Assembly: GCF_006539725.1 (NCBI RefSeq)
Contig: NZ_BJNO01000001.1
Span: 434,001-498,000 of the forward strand
Direction: 5' to 3'
Source: Klebsiella terrigena
GTDB lineage: Bacteria; Pseudomonadota; Gammaproteobacteria; Enterobacterales; Enterobacteriaceae
Length of the DNA: 64,000 nucleotides
The notes beneath the pieces are model-generated. The model saw nothing but the letters and a program-made list of their open reading frames with translations, was not told the origin of the DNA and did not search any database. Shown here piece by piece: positions 50,451 through 59,973 of the stretch. Every line of letters begins with the position of its first letter. The first letter of the stretch is position 1. Both the position numbers and the translations under genes were made by a program.

Positions 50451-51257
50451 TTATTTTTCATTTAACCCTGGTTCTTTCTGCTGTTGCGCATAGACGACCA
50501 ACCTCAGGTGTCGGTCTTCATCAACGGTCAACGAGGTAAATTCATACGCTATCGATTTACCGTCTACCCGCAAATGGCTAACGCCGCTGCATTGCGCATG
50601 AACCTGCTGTTGTCGCCACCAGATGTTGAACTCAGGCGAAACCTGTTCCAGCTCATCCACTAGCCCGGTAATGTCTTTACTCTGGCTGGCACGGGTGAAA
50701 TCGCGGCGAAAGCTCGACAGCATCAGCGGAGCCTGTTCATCCCAGTCCACCATCCGTTGGCGAAATGCCGCGTCGGTAAACAGCATCCAGAGCAGATTGC
50801 GCCGCTCCACTGGGTGGTTGCCGAAACGGAAAAGCGCATCCGCAGGGGCATTAAAACCCAGCACGTCCCAGCGCAGGTTAAGCACGAAAGCAGGATGCGG
50901 CAGGTCGTGCATCAGGCGGCGCACGAGTGATGGAAGCACGCACCAGGTTTTTCCTGGTTCAGCGGGAGGTCGCTCATGAGCGAGCATAAACAGGTGGCGA
51001 CGTTCAGCCGCATCAAGTTTCAGCACTCTGGACAAATTATCCAGAAAGATGGCCGACACCCCAATATCGCGCCCCTGCTCCAGCCACGTGTACCAGGTTA
51101 AGCCCACGCCGGCGAGTGCAGCGACCTCTTCCCGTCGAAGCCCCGGCGTCCGGCGACGGTTCCCGCTGGGGAGCCCTACCTCGGCAGGCGACAGGCGTTC
51201 CCGATGCGCCTTAAGGAAAGCCGCCAGGTCGGGGCGTGTTCGATTCAGTGTGCGCAT
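50451..51257 (-). CDS. XRE regulator with MmyB-like ligand domain
   Basis: The 268-residue protein has an N-terminal XRE HTH (LAAFLKAHRERLSPAEVGLPSGNRRRTPGLRREEVAALAGVGLTWYTWLEQGRDIGVS) and a C-terminal MmyB-like domain (about 105-260, with ALFRFGNHPVERRNLLWMLFTDAAFRQRMVDWDEQA and PEFNIWWRQQQV). RRTPGLRREEVAxLAGVxxTWYxxLEQGR is the hallmark of this group. Such proteins bind fatty-acid-like ligands. It is divergent from a 14-helix MFS gene 103 bp away and is its likely repressor. Confidence 0.92.
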   Translation of the reverse strand: MRTLNRTRPDLAAFLKAHRERLSPAEVGLPSGNRRRTPGLRREEVAALAGVGLTWYTWLEQGRDIGVSAIFLDNLSRVLKLDAAERRHLFMLAHERPPAEPGKTWCVLPSLVRRLMHDLPHPAFVLNLRWDVLGFNAPADALFRFGNHPVERRNLLWMLFTDAAFRQRMVDWDEQAPLMLSSFRRDFTRASQSKDITGLVDELEQVSPEFNIWWRQQQVHAQCSGVSHLRVDGKSIAYEFTSLTVDEDRHLRLVVYAQQQKEPGLNEK

Positions 51258-51360
51258 GGGTTATCTCGTTGCTTTTAGTAATAGCATAATGTGTTAAATT
51301 GTAATGGTTTAATGATAAAGAGAGAATCGTCGCATATTCTTCTAAACATGGATATGCAAT

Positions 51361-52815
51361 ATGAATTCAAACCTTTGTTTAACGCCCTCTCCTCAACGCA
51401 TCGCCAGTAGAACGCCGCCCTGGGCCGGGCTGTCAGTCTTGCTGCTGGCGGGTTTCGTCACCATTTTTGATCTGTTTGTGGTAAATATTGCCATCCCCAC
51501 TATTCAGAGCGGGCTGGGCGCAAGTTTTGCGCAGATTGGTTTTATTGTCGCAGGTTACGAGCTCGCCTTTGGCGTTTTATTAATTACCGGCGGGCGTCTG
51601 GGGGACCGGTTTGGCCGCCGTCGAATGTTCATCATCGGTATGGCCGGCTTTACGCTCGCTTCGGCGTTTTGTGGGCTGGCAGCCAGCCCGGGTTATCTTA
51701 TCTGCGCCCGGGTTTTGCAGGGACTGGCAGCCGCACTGTTGTTCCCTCAGGTCTATGCATCCATCCGCGTTAATTTTGATGACAACGACAGGCGCAAAGC
51801 CTTTGGCCTGCTGGGGATGATCCTGGGGCTGGCCGCCATTGCCGGGCAAGTTCTCGGCGGATGGATGGTTCATGCGGACCTTTTCGGCCTTGGCTGGCGT
51901 AGCATTTTTCTTATCAACGTGCCGGTAGGAGTACTCGCCATTATTACGGCGCGATGGATCCCAGAGTCCTGCGCCCCGCACCGGCCCCGACTGGACTGGG
52001 CGGGAATGGCGCTGGTCAGTACGGGACTTGCGCTGCTGTTGATTCCGTTGATAGAAGGCCCCGAACAGGGCTGGCCTCTGTGGAGTCTTTGCTCACCGCT
52101 GGTGGCGCTTGCCCTGCTCGGTCTTTTTTACCGGCAGCAGGAAAGTCGCCGGGTCGCGGGTCTTTGGCCGCTGGTCGATATGCGCCTGATGGCCCAGCCT
52201 CGCTTCGCGTCAGGGGCACTACTGGTGCTGCTGGTCTACTCAACATCCAGCTCATTTTTTCTCTGTTTTGCCTTGCTGATGCAAACCGGCCTCGGTCTGA
52301 ATCCGTTCCTGGCGGGAGCTATTTTTGCCCCCTGTAGCGCAGGGTTTGTGCTGGCATCGCTTGCCGCGCCGAAACTGGTGGCCAGGTGGGGAACCTCTGC
52401 CCTTGTGGTCAGTGCGCTGATTTATGCCGTCTTCATCGCCGTATTGATTGCAGAGGTTCAGATGGCGGGCGCTGAACTGGAACCCATCCGTTTGATCCCA
52501 GCGCTCATCATGGTCGGTGCCGGTCAGGGGTTAATCATGACGCCATTGCTAAACCTGGTGCTGGGTTTCGTGGATGAATCAACGTCAGGTATGGCATCCG
52601 GCATTGTCTCAACCGTCCAGCAGGTCGGTGCAGCGCTGGGTGTCGCCGTCGTCGGCATTCTTTTTAAGGCTGCACTTTCAGGGACGCACGCAGCGCCCGA
52701 CGCCGGAATCTATGCCTCCGCCTTTGTGGCTGGCATGCTCTACAACCTTGGCGCAGCCGTGCTGATATGGCTGTTGCTGCTGAGGCTGTCAAAAACGCAG
52801 CGGACGCCCCGCTAA
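51361..52815 (+). CDS. MFS drug exporter, 14-helix DHA2 type
   Basis: The 484-residue protein has 14 predicted helices. The first pair reads WAGLSVLLLAGFVTIFDLFVVNIAIPTIQSGLGAS, where D in the first helix (FDLFVVN) is a DHA2 mark. Motif A is GGRLGDRFGRRRMFIIGMAGF, and motif C is LGLAAIAGQVLGGWMV. It should expel lipophilic drugs. It is divergent from the MmyB-type regulator, a very common pair. No outer-membrane partner is near. Confidence 0.93.
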   Translation: MNSNLCLTPSPQRIASRTPPWAGLSVLLLAGFVTIFDLFVVNIAIPTIQSGLGASFAQIGFIVAGYELAFGVLLITGGRLGDRFGRRRMFIIGMAGFTLASAFCGLAASPGYLICARVLQGLAAALLFPQVYASIRVNFDDNDRRKAFGLLGMILGLAAIAGQVLGGWMVHADLFGLGWRSIFLINVPVGVLAIITARWIPESCAPHRPRLDWAGMALVSTGLALLLIPLIEGPEQGWPLWSLCSPLVALALLGLFYRQQESRRVAGLWPLVDMRLMAQPRFASGALLVLLVYSTSSSFFLCFALLMQTGLGLNPFLAGAIFAPCSAGFVLASLAAPKLVARWGTSALVVSALIYAVFIAVLIAEVQMAGAELEPIRLIPALIMVGAGQGLIMTPLLNLVLGFVDESTSGMASGIVSTVQQVGAALGVAVVGILFKAALSGTHAAPDAGIYASAFVAGMLYNLGAAVLIWLLLLRLSKTQRTPR

Positions 52816-52950
52816 CGTTCTTCGGTCATGCGTTTTAAATAATGAAGCGCGCGGGTAGCGATGTTGAAAACCTTTGCCAGCGCTCAACAATATGCGCGCT
52901 AGCCGCCCAAAGCAGCCGTCAGCCTGACGATTGTTCGAGGCTCGCTGGAC

Positions 52951-52979
52951 GAAAAAAAACCCGCAGAGATATAGCGGGC
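52951..52979 (-). terminator. Rho-independent terminator of the M24-fold gene
   Basis: On the minus strand GCCCGC and GCGGGT form a short stem around TATATCTCT, followed by eight T residues. It lies about 110 bp past the stop of the M24-fold gene, which reads toward it. Confidence 0.75.
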
Positions 52980-53086
52980 TGATTCAATAGTGCAAAATCC
53001 ATTTAATGCAAACAACATCACAATAACCGGGTGTTATTATATGACTTCCGTCACAAAAACACGCCTCCCTGTTTGGGGGGGAGAGG

Positions 53087-54478
53087 TTACTGAACGGCAA
53101 AAGCCTTATCTTTCGCCAGCAAGAACGGCCGCAGATACGCCACCGTATTCGCCAGCGGGATCACCTCATCCGCAATATTAATATGAAGCACATTACGGAT
53201 GTACTCGCGGCGAGCGGCGATACGTGCCCACAGTTCAGGATAAGACGCCTGGATTTTTTTCTGCAGCGCCGCATCGGCTAACGCCACGCTCTCTTCTGCG
53301 CTGACTCCAGTATAGCCCGCTACAGAGGGAATAATATCGATCTGCATAATCATCCCACTCTTCAGCGTTTCCTCTGAATGACGGTAGACGGGAGAGGACA
53401 TCCACTCCTCATCCGCGCTGAGGTGGCCCGGATTGAGGTGCCAGCCGTATTGTGCTTTCGGCAGAACTGACTCAACCAGATCGTACAATTCGCCGCCAGG
53501 CATCCCTGTTTTGATGTTTTCCAGCCAGCTGACGACTGCCGCAAAATACGGTTTTGCCACCCGATCCAGATAATCTTTCTGATTTTCAGGGAGCTCGCTC
53601 TCGTCTGCTATCACGAAGCCGGTGCGGCTGGATAGCCCGCCCTTAAAGCCGGTGGTCAGTGAAAGAGGATTGCCGCGTTCCACTTTTTTATATGTCGGGT
53701 AGAAGTTCGCTTTTTCAAAACGTTGACCGGCTGCTGCAATTGTCACAACGGTTTGATACTGCCCTTCTGCGGCCAGCAGCGCACCGAGTTCGGTTTCACG
53801 AATACCCGGTTCTACCGCGTTCATGGCATCCAGAATAGAGTTGGAAGCCAGATTTGCGCCGTACTCATAGTGGGCAATTTCGTTTTCATTATTTGTGCTT
53901 CGGGCGCCTTTATCACCGCGAATAAACAGATGGGCGGCATTTTCGAGGACCACGTTTGGAGCGATGCTGTTTTTAACAGCCTCAACGATAAAATAAGGCA
54001 GGTCGAAATAGGCCTTATTATCGGCCAGGGTAGAGGTGAACATTTTCCAGCCGACCAGGCCAACTTTAGAGCGGGTGTGCAAGCCCGACTCAATGAACAG
54101 CGCTTCAAGCGACTTTTCGTTATCCATTGGCTGGTTAGGCAGAGAGAAATACGGGCAATGCTTCAGGGTAACCGGGATACGGCAATAGTTTGCCATTTTC
54201 AGGTTCTCATTTCCCAGAACAACCGTTGCGCTACCTGATTTGTCGAGGATCAGCAGGCCTTCCTCAAACCGAGGAACAAACCCGGTCAGGTACTCAAAGT
54301 TACCCCCGTGCTCTTTATCCGCATAGATAACGAGCGCATCGAAACCCTCCTCATTCATTCTCGCCAGTACTTTATTTTTTCGTTCGAGCATAGTTGCATC
54401 GCTTAAAAATACAGGGGAGACACCGGTGAATTTGCGCGGGGGTTCGACAGTTTGCAGCTGGATATCTTTAGAGTACAT
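53087..54478 (-). CDS. M24-fold (Xaa-Pro peptidase/creatinase-like) protein lacking usual metal ligands
   Basis: This 463-residue protein has an N-terminal creatinase domain (about 30-175) and a C-terminal pita-bread domain (about 195-455). GAGGTAAATT precedes the start. In metal-dependent peptidases the strand pair reads IDxG...DxTR; here it is LTTGFKGGLSSRTG, so both Asp ligands are gone. The His (NPGHLSADEEW) and last Glu (SAEES) remain, and the third ligand Glu is Asp (MQIDIIP). Like creatinase, it may therefore act without metal, on a non-peptide substrate. It follows the DeoR gene after 14 bp in one operon. Confidence 0.83.
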   Translation of the reverse strand: MYSKDIQLQTVEPPRKFTGVSPVFLSDATMLERKNKVLARMNEEGFDALVIYADKEHGGNFEYLTGFVPRFEEGLLILDKSGSATVVLGNENLKMANYCRIPVTLKHCPYFSLPNQPMDNEKSLEALFIESGLHTRSKVGLVGWKMFTSTLADNKAYFDLPYFIVEAVKNSIAPNVVLENAAHLFIRGDKGARSTNNENEIAHYEYGANLASNSILDAMNAVEPGIRETELGALLAAEGQYQTVVTIAAAGQRFEKANFYPTYKKVERGNPLSLTTGFKGGLSSRTGFVIADESELPENQKDYLDRVAKPYFAAVVSWLENIKTGMPGGELYDLVESVLPKAQYGWHLNPGHLSADEEWMSSPVYRHSEETLKSGMIMQIDIIPSVAGYTGVSAEESVALADAALQKKIQASYPELWARIAARREYIRNVLHINIADEVIPLANTVAYLRPFLLAKDKAFAVQ

Positions 54479-54492
54479 AATTTACCTCGCAA

Positions 54493-55254
54493 TCAAGTAG
54501 CGGTCAGAATCAGTTCGACGTCGCTTTCCTGCAACGCCTGAATAAAACTGTCATCAGGACGCATATCCGTAATAAGACAATCAATCAGAGACAGGTCACA
54601 CACCTTGAAAAAGCCTGTGGTATTAATTTTGCTGTTATCTGCCAGGGCGATGACCCGAGTTCCCTGCATGACCATCTGCCTTTTCACCAGGCCTTCTTCT
54701 TCGGTATGAATGAAAACGCCTTTGTCAGAAATGGCGAAAATTCCCAGCAAAACATAGTCAACGTGATATTCAGCTAATTTCTGAATGGTTTCACTGCCGA
54801 ACAAAAAGAGCTGCTCTTTGTGCAGTTTCCCTGGCAAAATCTTCACATCGGCTGTTGCATTTTTAGCCAGCCGGTTGGCATTGGTTAAAGAGTTAGTTAT
54901 TGCCAGTATGTGCTTATCAGCAAGTTTAGGGATAACGGCTTCGACCGTGGTCGACGCATCAAAAATGACGCTGGCGTTATCCTGGATTAACTCAGCTGCT
55001 TTTTTAGCAATCTGTTCTTTAACCGGGTTAAGGGTTCCCGAGCGCTGGCTGTAATCAAAAATCAGGGCATCACGGCTGTTGATCACCGCCCCGCCATGAG
55101 TCCGCTTGATGACATTGTCCTGTTCGAGCCTGATCAGGTCACGCCTGATGGTGTCTTTAGACACCCCCATTCGCGAGACAAGTGTTTCTATCGAGACACT
55201 TTTGTTCTCCTGAATGATTTTTTTAATTCTGTTTAAACGATCTTCAATGAACAT
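54493..55254 (-). CDS. DeoR-family regulator
   Basis: The full-length 253-residue DeoR protein has HTH EDRLNRIKKIIQENKSVSIETLVSRMGVSKDTIRRDLIRLEQDNVIKRTHGGAVI and a sugar-phosphate-binding DeoRC domain including VIFDASTTVEAVIPKLADKHILAITNSLTNANRL. The start follows GGAGTTCACT. It is the first gene of an operon with the M24-fold protein. A long inverted repeat with flanking direct repeats lies just upstream, so it probably autoregulates and controls that operon. Confidence 0.93.
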   Translation of the reverse strand: MFIEDRLNRIKKIIQENKSVSIETLVSRMGVSKDTIRRDLIRLEQDNVIKRTHGGAVINSRDALIFDYSQRSGTLNPVKEQIAKKAAELIQDNASVIFDASTTVEAVIPKLADKHILAITNSLTNANRLAKNATADVKILPGKLHKEQLFLFGSETIQKLAEYHVDYVLLGIFAISDKGVFIHTEEEGLVKRQMVMQGTRVIALADNSKINTTGFFKVCDLSLIDCLITDMRPDDSFIQALQESDVELILTAT

Positions 55255-55263
55255 AGTGAACTC

Positions 55264-55356
55264 CTCGATGCAAACAGCCTGGCACGGACTGCATTATTTT
55301 GCAATCTTTAGATCAAAACAGCATCACAAAATGCAAAATAATGCTTCTCGATGCAA
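55264..55356. promoter_or_regulatory. Composite DeoR operator
   Basis: A perfect 13-bp inverted repeat, GCATTATTTTGCA (55291-55303) and TGCAAAATAATGC (55332-55344), is framed by a direct repeat CTCGATGCAA (55264-55273 and 55347-55356). The two inverted arms are 41 bp apart centre to centre, about four helical turns, which fits two dimers looping the DNA. Confidence 0.75.
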
Positions 55357-55498
55357 GAAGTCGCGATGCCCCCCAGTCATGACCTGACGCTACGCGCCGT
55401 AGCGACAGCCGGCGCGGGTATTATGTTGCCGTTATCCAATATGTGACTATCATCTTTCCCTTAAGCTTTTATCGTCTCTAAAAGGATTGTCCGCCGCT

Positions 55499-56398
55499 AT
55501 GCCCGTTAATTTTGATCTCAACGATCTTTACGCCTTCCGGGCGCTGGTTGAATACGGTAACTTTCGGCGTGCCGCGGAGTCCATCTGCCTGTCACAATCG
55601 GCATTGAGCCGCAGAATAGAGAAGCTGGAATCCGCGCTGGGCATTAAATTATTCGACAGAACGACCCGCCGCGTCACCCTGACGCTTTATGGGCAAACCT
55701 TTGCCGAGCGTTCGGATCAGCTGCTGGCAAACGTTGAGCTGGTATTAGCGGATATCGACAAGGTCAGCCAGGACCGCGTGGGGCTGGTCACCGTCGCTAC
55801 GGTGCCCTCGGCGGCCTACTATTTCATGCCTGACATTATTCGCCGCTTCCAGACCCGCTATCCACGGGTACGCGTCAAGCTTATCGATAGCAGCGCAGGA
55901 AACGTCATTGAAGCGGTTGCCAGCGGCCAGGCCGACTTCGGCATCTCTTTTGAGATGAGCATGCAGCCCAATATCGAATTTTTACCGCTGGTGAGGGACC
56001 CCTACGTGGCCGCCTGCCGACGAGACCACCCTCTCGCCGGTAAAAAAAGCCTGACCTGGCACGAGTTTTATCAACAGGATTATGTCGGGCTCGATAAGAC
56101 TTCCGGCAACCGCAATCTGCTCGACAAGATGCTGGAACACATCATTCCACAGCGTCCCAGCATTTGTGAAACCCGCCACGTGACGACCATGCTGGGTATG
56201 GTTGAAGCGGGAATCGGCATTGCCGCCGTTCCCGCGATGTCGTTGCCGACGATAGCGCATTCGGTGCTCACCCACCTGCCGCTGACGGAGCCGCAGGTGA
56301 TGCGCACGGTGGGACTGATCAGGCGCCGCGGACGCATGCAGTCCTACGTCGCCGCCGAGCTGGAAAAACTGCTTACTGAACTCTATCGCGCGGTTTAA
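55499..56398 (+). CDS. LysR-type regulator of the adjacent MHS/binding-protein genes
   Basis: This 299-residue protein has the HTH FDLNDLYAFRALVEYGNFRRAAESICLSQSALSRRIEKLESALGIKLFDRTTRRVTLTLYG. The effector domain has TVPSAAYYFMPDIIRRFQTRYPRVRVKLIDSSAGNVIEAVASGQADFGISF, typical of the CynR/TsaR/AlsR-like group. ATG 55499 is the best start although AGGA is 12 bases away. Its 3' end overlaps the convergent binding-protein gene by 26 bp. Its position beside the symporter suggests control by a di- or tricarboxylate, as for TcuR-like regulators. Confidence 0.9.
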   Translation: MPVNFDLNDLYAFRALVEYGNFRRAAESICLSQSALSRRIEKLESALGIKLFDRTTRRVTLTLYGQTFAERSDQLLANVELVLADIDKVSQDRVGLVTVATVPSAAYYFMPDIIRRFQTRYPRVRVKLIDSSAGNVIEAVASGQADFGISFEMSMQPNIEFLPLVRDPYVAACRRDHPLAGKKSLTWHEFYQQDYVGLDKTSGNRNLLDKMLEHIIPQRPSICETRHVTTMLGMVEAGIGIAAVPAMSLPTIAHSVLTHLPLTEPQVMRTVGLIRRRGRMQSYVAAELEKLLTELYRAV

Positions 56399-57179
56399 GC
56401 GGCTGCTCTGCCTTCACGCTTCTCATACCGGTGGTTCGAATGACGCTTTGCGCCTCGGCGGAAGAGAGGAAATCCAGCAGCGCTTTACCCTCCCGGCGAT
56501 GATCGGCATTGGCGGTTACCGCGCCGGCAAAGCGCGTAATGTACTGCAGGTTTTCCGGCAGCTCGCCAATAAAGGTCACGCCCGGAACGGGAAGCAGCTC
56601 ACTGACCTGCTGGAACCCGAGCGTATAGGTTCCTTTTGCCACCTCGGATGCCACAGGAATGCGCTCAATCATGTGCGCCTTCTCTTTTACCTGCTCTTCG
56701 ATACCCAGCTTTTTGAAAAGCTGGCTGCTGACATAGCGGCCGCTGGCGCTATCAGAATACGCAATGGATTTAGCATGCAGGAGCGTATCGCGCAGCTCCG
56801 CCGTCGTTTTAAACCTGGGTTGAGGAGCGCCTTGCTTGACCACCATGCCAATCGACGAGTCGGCGAGCTCCACGCGCGAACCACGCTGTAGCCAGTTCTC
56901 TTTTTGCAGATTATCCAGCGCCTCGCCCACCATGATCACCACATCGGCGCGTTCGCCGCGCGCCAGCCGCGCGGGAATGGCCTGAGGTGTTTTACCCATT
57001 GAGGGGCCGGACACCAAAATGATGCTATCGCCGCTGGCTGCTTCAAATTGTGGGGCCAGTTTCTCCAGCGCGGCTTTGAAGCCGCCTGAGATCATGACGG
57101 TGACGTCTTTTGCCAGCACCTGGGGGCTGACAACAGCAAGCACCAGCGCGACAGGGAGTAAAGGATTCATTTTTTTCAT
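56373..57179 (-). CDS. ModA-like periplasmic substrate-binding protein
   Basis: The protein has 268 residues from ATG 57179 (AGAGGGCAGATA upstream), with signal peptide MKKMNPLLPVALVLAVVSPQ ending VLAKDV. The mature part VTVMISGGFKAALEKLAPQFEAASGDSIILVSGPSMGKTPQAIPARLARGERADVVIMVG matches the ModA/SBP_bac_11 fold. No ABC permease or ATPase is next to it: its partner gene encodes an MHS symporter 14 bp upstream. It may sense or deliver the carboxylate used by the symporter. This pairing is odd, and the role is inference. Confidence 0.85.
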   Translation of the reverse strand: MKKMNPLLPVALVLAVVSPQVLAKDVTVMISGGFKAALEKLAPQFEAASGDSIILVSGPSMGKTPQAIPARLARGERADVVIMVGEALDNLQKENWLQRGSRVELADSSIGMVVKQGAPQPRFKTTAELRDTLLHAKSIAYSDSASGRYVSSQLFKKLGIEEQVKEKAHMIERIPVASEVAKGTYTLGFQQVSELLPVPGVTFIGELPENLQYITRFAGAVTANADHRREGKALLDFLSSAEAQSVIRTTGMRSVKAEQPLKPRDRVQ

Positions 57180-57193
57180 TATCTGCCCTCTGG

Positions 57194-58489
57194 TTAACCT
57201 GCTGCTTGCAGCGATAGCGCGCTGCGGCGATAGAGATAAAGCGTCGCCAGCAAGGCGCATACGGCGGCAAAGCTCATCCAGTAGCCGGGAGAGGCCTTAT
57301 CGCCGGTGAACTCAATCAACGCGGTAGAAATAACCGGCGTAAATCCGCCAAAAACAGCGGTTGCCAGGCTGTATGCCAGTGAGAAACCGGCGACCCGCAC
57401 CTCCACAGGCATAATCTCGGTCAACGCCGGGATCATCGCGCCATTGTAAAGGCCGTAGAGGAAGGAGAGCCACAGCAGCACCGCCAGCATCATGGAAAAG
57501 CTGGGGGCATTCGCCAGCAGGCTAAGCGCAGGATACGTGGAGACCAGGGCCAGCAAGGCCATGCTAATCAGGACCGGCTTGCGGCCAAAACGGTCGGACA
57601 GCGCGCCGCCTACCGGCAGCCACAGGAAGTTGGAAATCGCAACCAACAACGTCACCAGCAGGCTGTCAGAAGCGCTGAGCATCAGTACCTTCTTACCGAA
57701 GGTCGGCGCATATACGGTTATCAAATAGAATGCGGTGGTGGTCATGGCGACCATCAGCATGCCGGCGATAACCACCTGCCAGTTAGCTAACAGGGTTTTA
57801 AACACCTCGCGCATTGCCAGATGGTGGCGGCGGCTGGTGAACTCCTCGGTCTCTTCCAGCCTGCGGCGCAGGAAAAAGATGAAAGGCACAATCAGGCAGC
57901 CGAACAGGAAAGGCAAACGCCATCCCCATTCACGTATGGCGCTTTCTTCCATGACGGCATTCAGCGCAAAACCCATGGCTGCTGCCACCATAATGGCCAC
58001 CTGCTGGCTGCCGGATTGCCAGCTGGTGAAGAAGCCTTTGCGCCCTGGGGTGGCTATTTCAGCCAGATAAACCGACACGCCGCCCAGCTCTGCGCCTGCT
58101 GAAAAACCCTGTAATAAACGACCCGCCAGCACCAGCAGCGGCGCCCAGAGTCCAATCGTTTGATAGGAGGGGATGAGGACAATCAGGAAGGTGCCCGCGG
58201 CCATGATGGACAGCGTCACGATCAGCCCTTTACGTCGGCCAACTTTATCAATATAGGCGCCCAGTACGATGGCGCCGACAGGACGCATCAAAAAGCCCGC
58301 GCCAAAGACCGCGAAAGTCATCATCAGCGAGGCAAATTCGCTGCTGGCAGGAAAGAAGGTATGCGCGATGTAGGTGGCATAAAATCCGAACAGGAAAAAA
58401 TCAAATTGCTCCAGAAAATTGCCAGAGGTTACGCGCAATATCGCGCTGGCTCTGCCCCAGGCCGTCATGCTTGCGTGAGAGGAATGCAT
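57194..58489 (-). CDS. MHS-family citrate/tricarboxylate-proton symporter (CitA/TcuC-like)
   Basis: This 431-residue MHS-branch major facilitator starts after CTGGAGATTAAG. The N-terminal part [32 protein letters not shown] and [31 protein letters not shown], and later [43 protein letters not shown], closely follow Klebsiella CitA/CitH and Salmonella TcuC as I recall them. It should import citrate, tricarballylate or a related acid with protons. It is first in an operon with the ModA-like binding protein. A T-N11-A palindrome lies upstream. Confidence 0.9.
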   Translation of the reverse strand: MHSSHASMTAWGRASAILRVTSGNFLEQFDFFLFGFYATYIAHTFFPASSEFASLMMTFAVFGAGFLMRPVGAIVLGAYIDKVGRRKGLIVTLSIMAAGTFLIVLIPSYQTIGLWAPLLVLAGRLLQGFSAGAELGGVSVYLAEIATPGRKGFFTSWQSGSQQVAIMVAAAMGFALNAVMEESAIREWGWRLPFLFGCLIVPFIFFLRRRLEETEEFTSRRHHLAMREVFKTLLANWQVVIAGMLMVAMTTTAFYLITVYAPTFGKKVLMLSASDSLLVTLLVAISNFLWLPVGGALSDRFGRKPVLISMALLALVSTYPALSLLANAPSFSMMLAVLLWLSFLYGLYNGAMIPALTEIMPVEVRVAGFSLAYSLATAVFGGFTPVISTALIEFTGDKASPGYWMSFAAVCALLATLYLYRRSALSLQAAG

Positions 58490-58892
58490 CTTAATCTCCA
58501 GTTAGTTATTGACGCTTTCACCGCGCCTGTTGCAGCAGACTGGCTCAGTAAAATAAAGTAAATAAGCGCAATAAACTCATGGACTGATGCGTTTGTCGCA
58601 TGAATCAGGTTTAACATTTAGTTACGACAAGCTGTAACGGGCCATTAACAAAATTAACCTGTAGCGCCGTACTCCCTGCAGGCTAAAAACTTTATGCATT
58701 TTTTGTGACCGGGTTCATGTAAGGTGTAAGCGCATAAAATAGCGGAATTTGACGCAGCAAGGCGCGTTTGGGTCCTCTCAGGGCGCGCAGGAGAAAAGCA
58801 TTTCCCCTGCTTCTGCATGACCTGCATCGCCGTCCGCGGCCGCGAATATTATTTGAAACAGTCTGAGATCTTGCGAATAAACAGGAGAGCAC
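58490..58892. other. Intergenic region with a LysR-type palindrome
   Basis: This 403-bp stretch separates the MHS symporter gene from the 71-codon gene. A palindrome ATGCG-TTTGT-CGCAT, holding the T-N11-A core, lies at 58587-58601, about 100 bp before the MHS start, a possible site for the LysR at 55499. The rest is unremarkable. Confidence 0.5.
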
Positions 58893-59108
58893 GTGCGGGC
58901 AGCAATGAAGGAAAAAATCATCACCACCTGTGATGCTAAAATCGTGGCTAAGGGCAGTAACGTGGGGCTTTCATTCTATGCCTTTTTTGCCAATAAAAAT
59001 GATGACCCTGAGCTGCTGATGGAGGTTGCGCACTGGTGGATCATGGAGATGAAGCTGGATCATTTTGAAAAGGCAGAAAAGATAAAAGCCCTCGTTTTAG
59101 ATATGTGA
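58893..59108 (+). CDS. Small protein of 71 residues, family not recognised
   Basis: The GTG start at 58893 lies five bases after GGAG; an internal ATG at 58905 is the alternative. The protein reads MKEKIITTCDAKIVAKGSNV, then FYAFFANKNDDPELLMEVAHWWIMEMKLDHFEKAEKIKALV. It is soluble, mainly helical in its second half, with a tryptophan pair. I do not recognise a family. It is monocistronic. Confidence 0.6.
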   Translation: MRAAMKEKIITTCDAKIVAKGSNVGLSFYAFFANKNDDPELLMEVAHWWIMEMKLDHFEKAEKIKALVLDM

Positions 59109-59158
59109 TGAACAGACCGGCCTGCTGCGCACGTGTATTAGCTCACGGCTGAGGCCGG

Positions 59159-59707
59159 TCAGCCTCGGCTCTGACGGTTCCATTCCTCTCTGGTGATTTC
59201 CCATAATTCGGAGTCCAGCTCTCCCTCTATATACTGTTTCTTACCGGTTTGAATCAGGCGCATCCCGTCATTCAGCGATATTTTTTTGGAGGCATCATTT
59301 CCGCTGGCCTTCGGCGCTCGCAGGACTTCCCGGTTCAGAGAGTTAAACCAGAAATCCGTCACGATACGGCAGGCTTCGGTCATATAGCCTTTGCGCCGCC
59401 ACTCAGGCACCAGCCAGAACCCGCGATTGTTGTCCTGCTCATCCGAGAGGCATATATGCCCAATCATCACCGACGGATCTTCCTTGCGCCTGATTGTCCA
59501 GTACCATGCCGTTCCTCGCTCTGAGGCAGGCAGCGCAATCTGGTTGACATAACGGCTGGCGCCGTCCTGCGGAAAAGGCCACGGAAAGCCGGCGGCAAGA
59601 TAACGAACAATCTCCCATTGCGGAAATATTTGCTGAATCTGCAGGGCATCTTCGGCCTGAAGCGGTGGAAGATAAAGACGTGAAGTTTCCAGCATTGGCG
59701 TTTTCAT
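59159..59707 (-). CDS. GNAT acetyltransferase (RimJ-like)
   Basis: The protein has 182 residues: LETSRLYLPPLQAEDALQIQQIFPQWEIVRYLAAGFPWPFP at the start (RimJ/RimL type), then SVMIGHICLSDEQDNNRGFWLVPEWRRKGYMTEACRIVTDFWF, where RRKGYMTEA is the acetyl-CoA loop, and KASGNDASKKISLNDGMRLIQTG. These enzymes acetylate protein N-termini or amino groups of small molecules. No partner is evident. Confidence 0.87.
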   Translation of the reverse strand: MKTPMLETSRLYLPPLQAEDALQIQQIFPQWEIVRYLAAGFPWPFPQDGASRYVNQIALPASERGTAWYWTIRRKEDPSVMIGHICLSDEQDNNRGFWLVPEWRRKGYMTEACRIVTDFWFNSLNREVLRAPKASGNDASKKISLNDGMRLIQTGKKQYIEGELDSELWEITREEWNRQSRG

Positions 59708-59973
59708 ATGTCATCCATAAACGATTAAATAGAGGCTCAACGATCAATAGCATCATGCCCGTTACTGAGAGATTTTCACTCTCTTTTTGCTCTCTTTTTG
59801 CTTTTTAACCGACTCTCTCTCCCCCGTCATTCACCGTGCACTTTTATTCCAACGGCGTCAGATATTCCTCAGAGGCCGTTTTTACGCGAGAAGCGGATAT
59901 TTCAACATTGCTACCCGTTGGGTTAAGTTATAGCACTGCGTCTTAGTGATGACTGACCACGGGAGCGGGAAAG

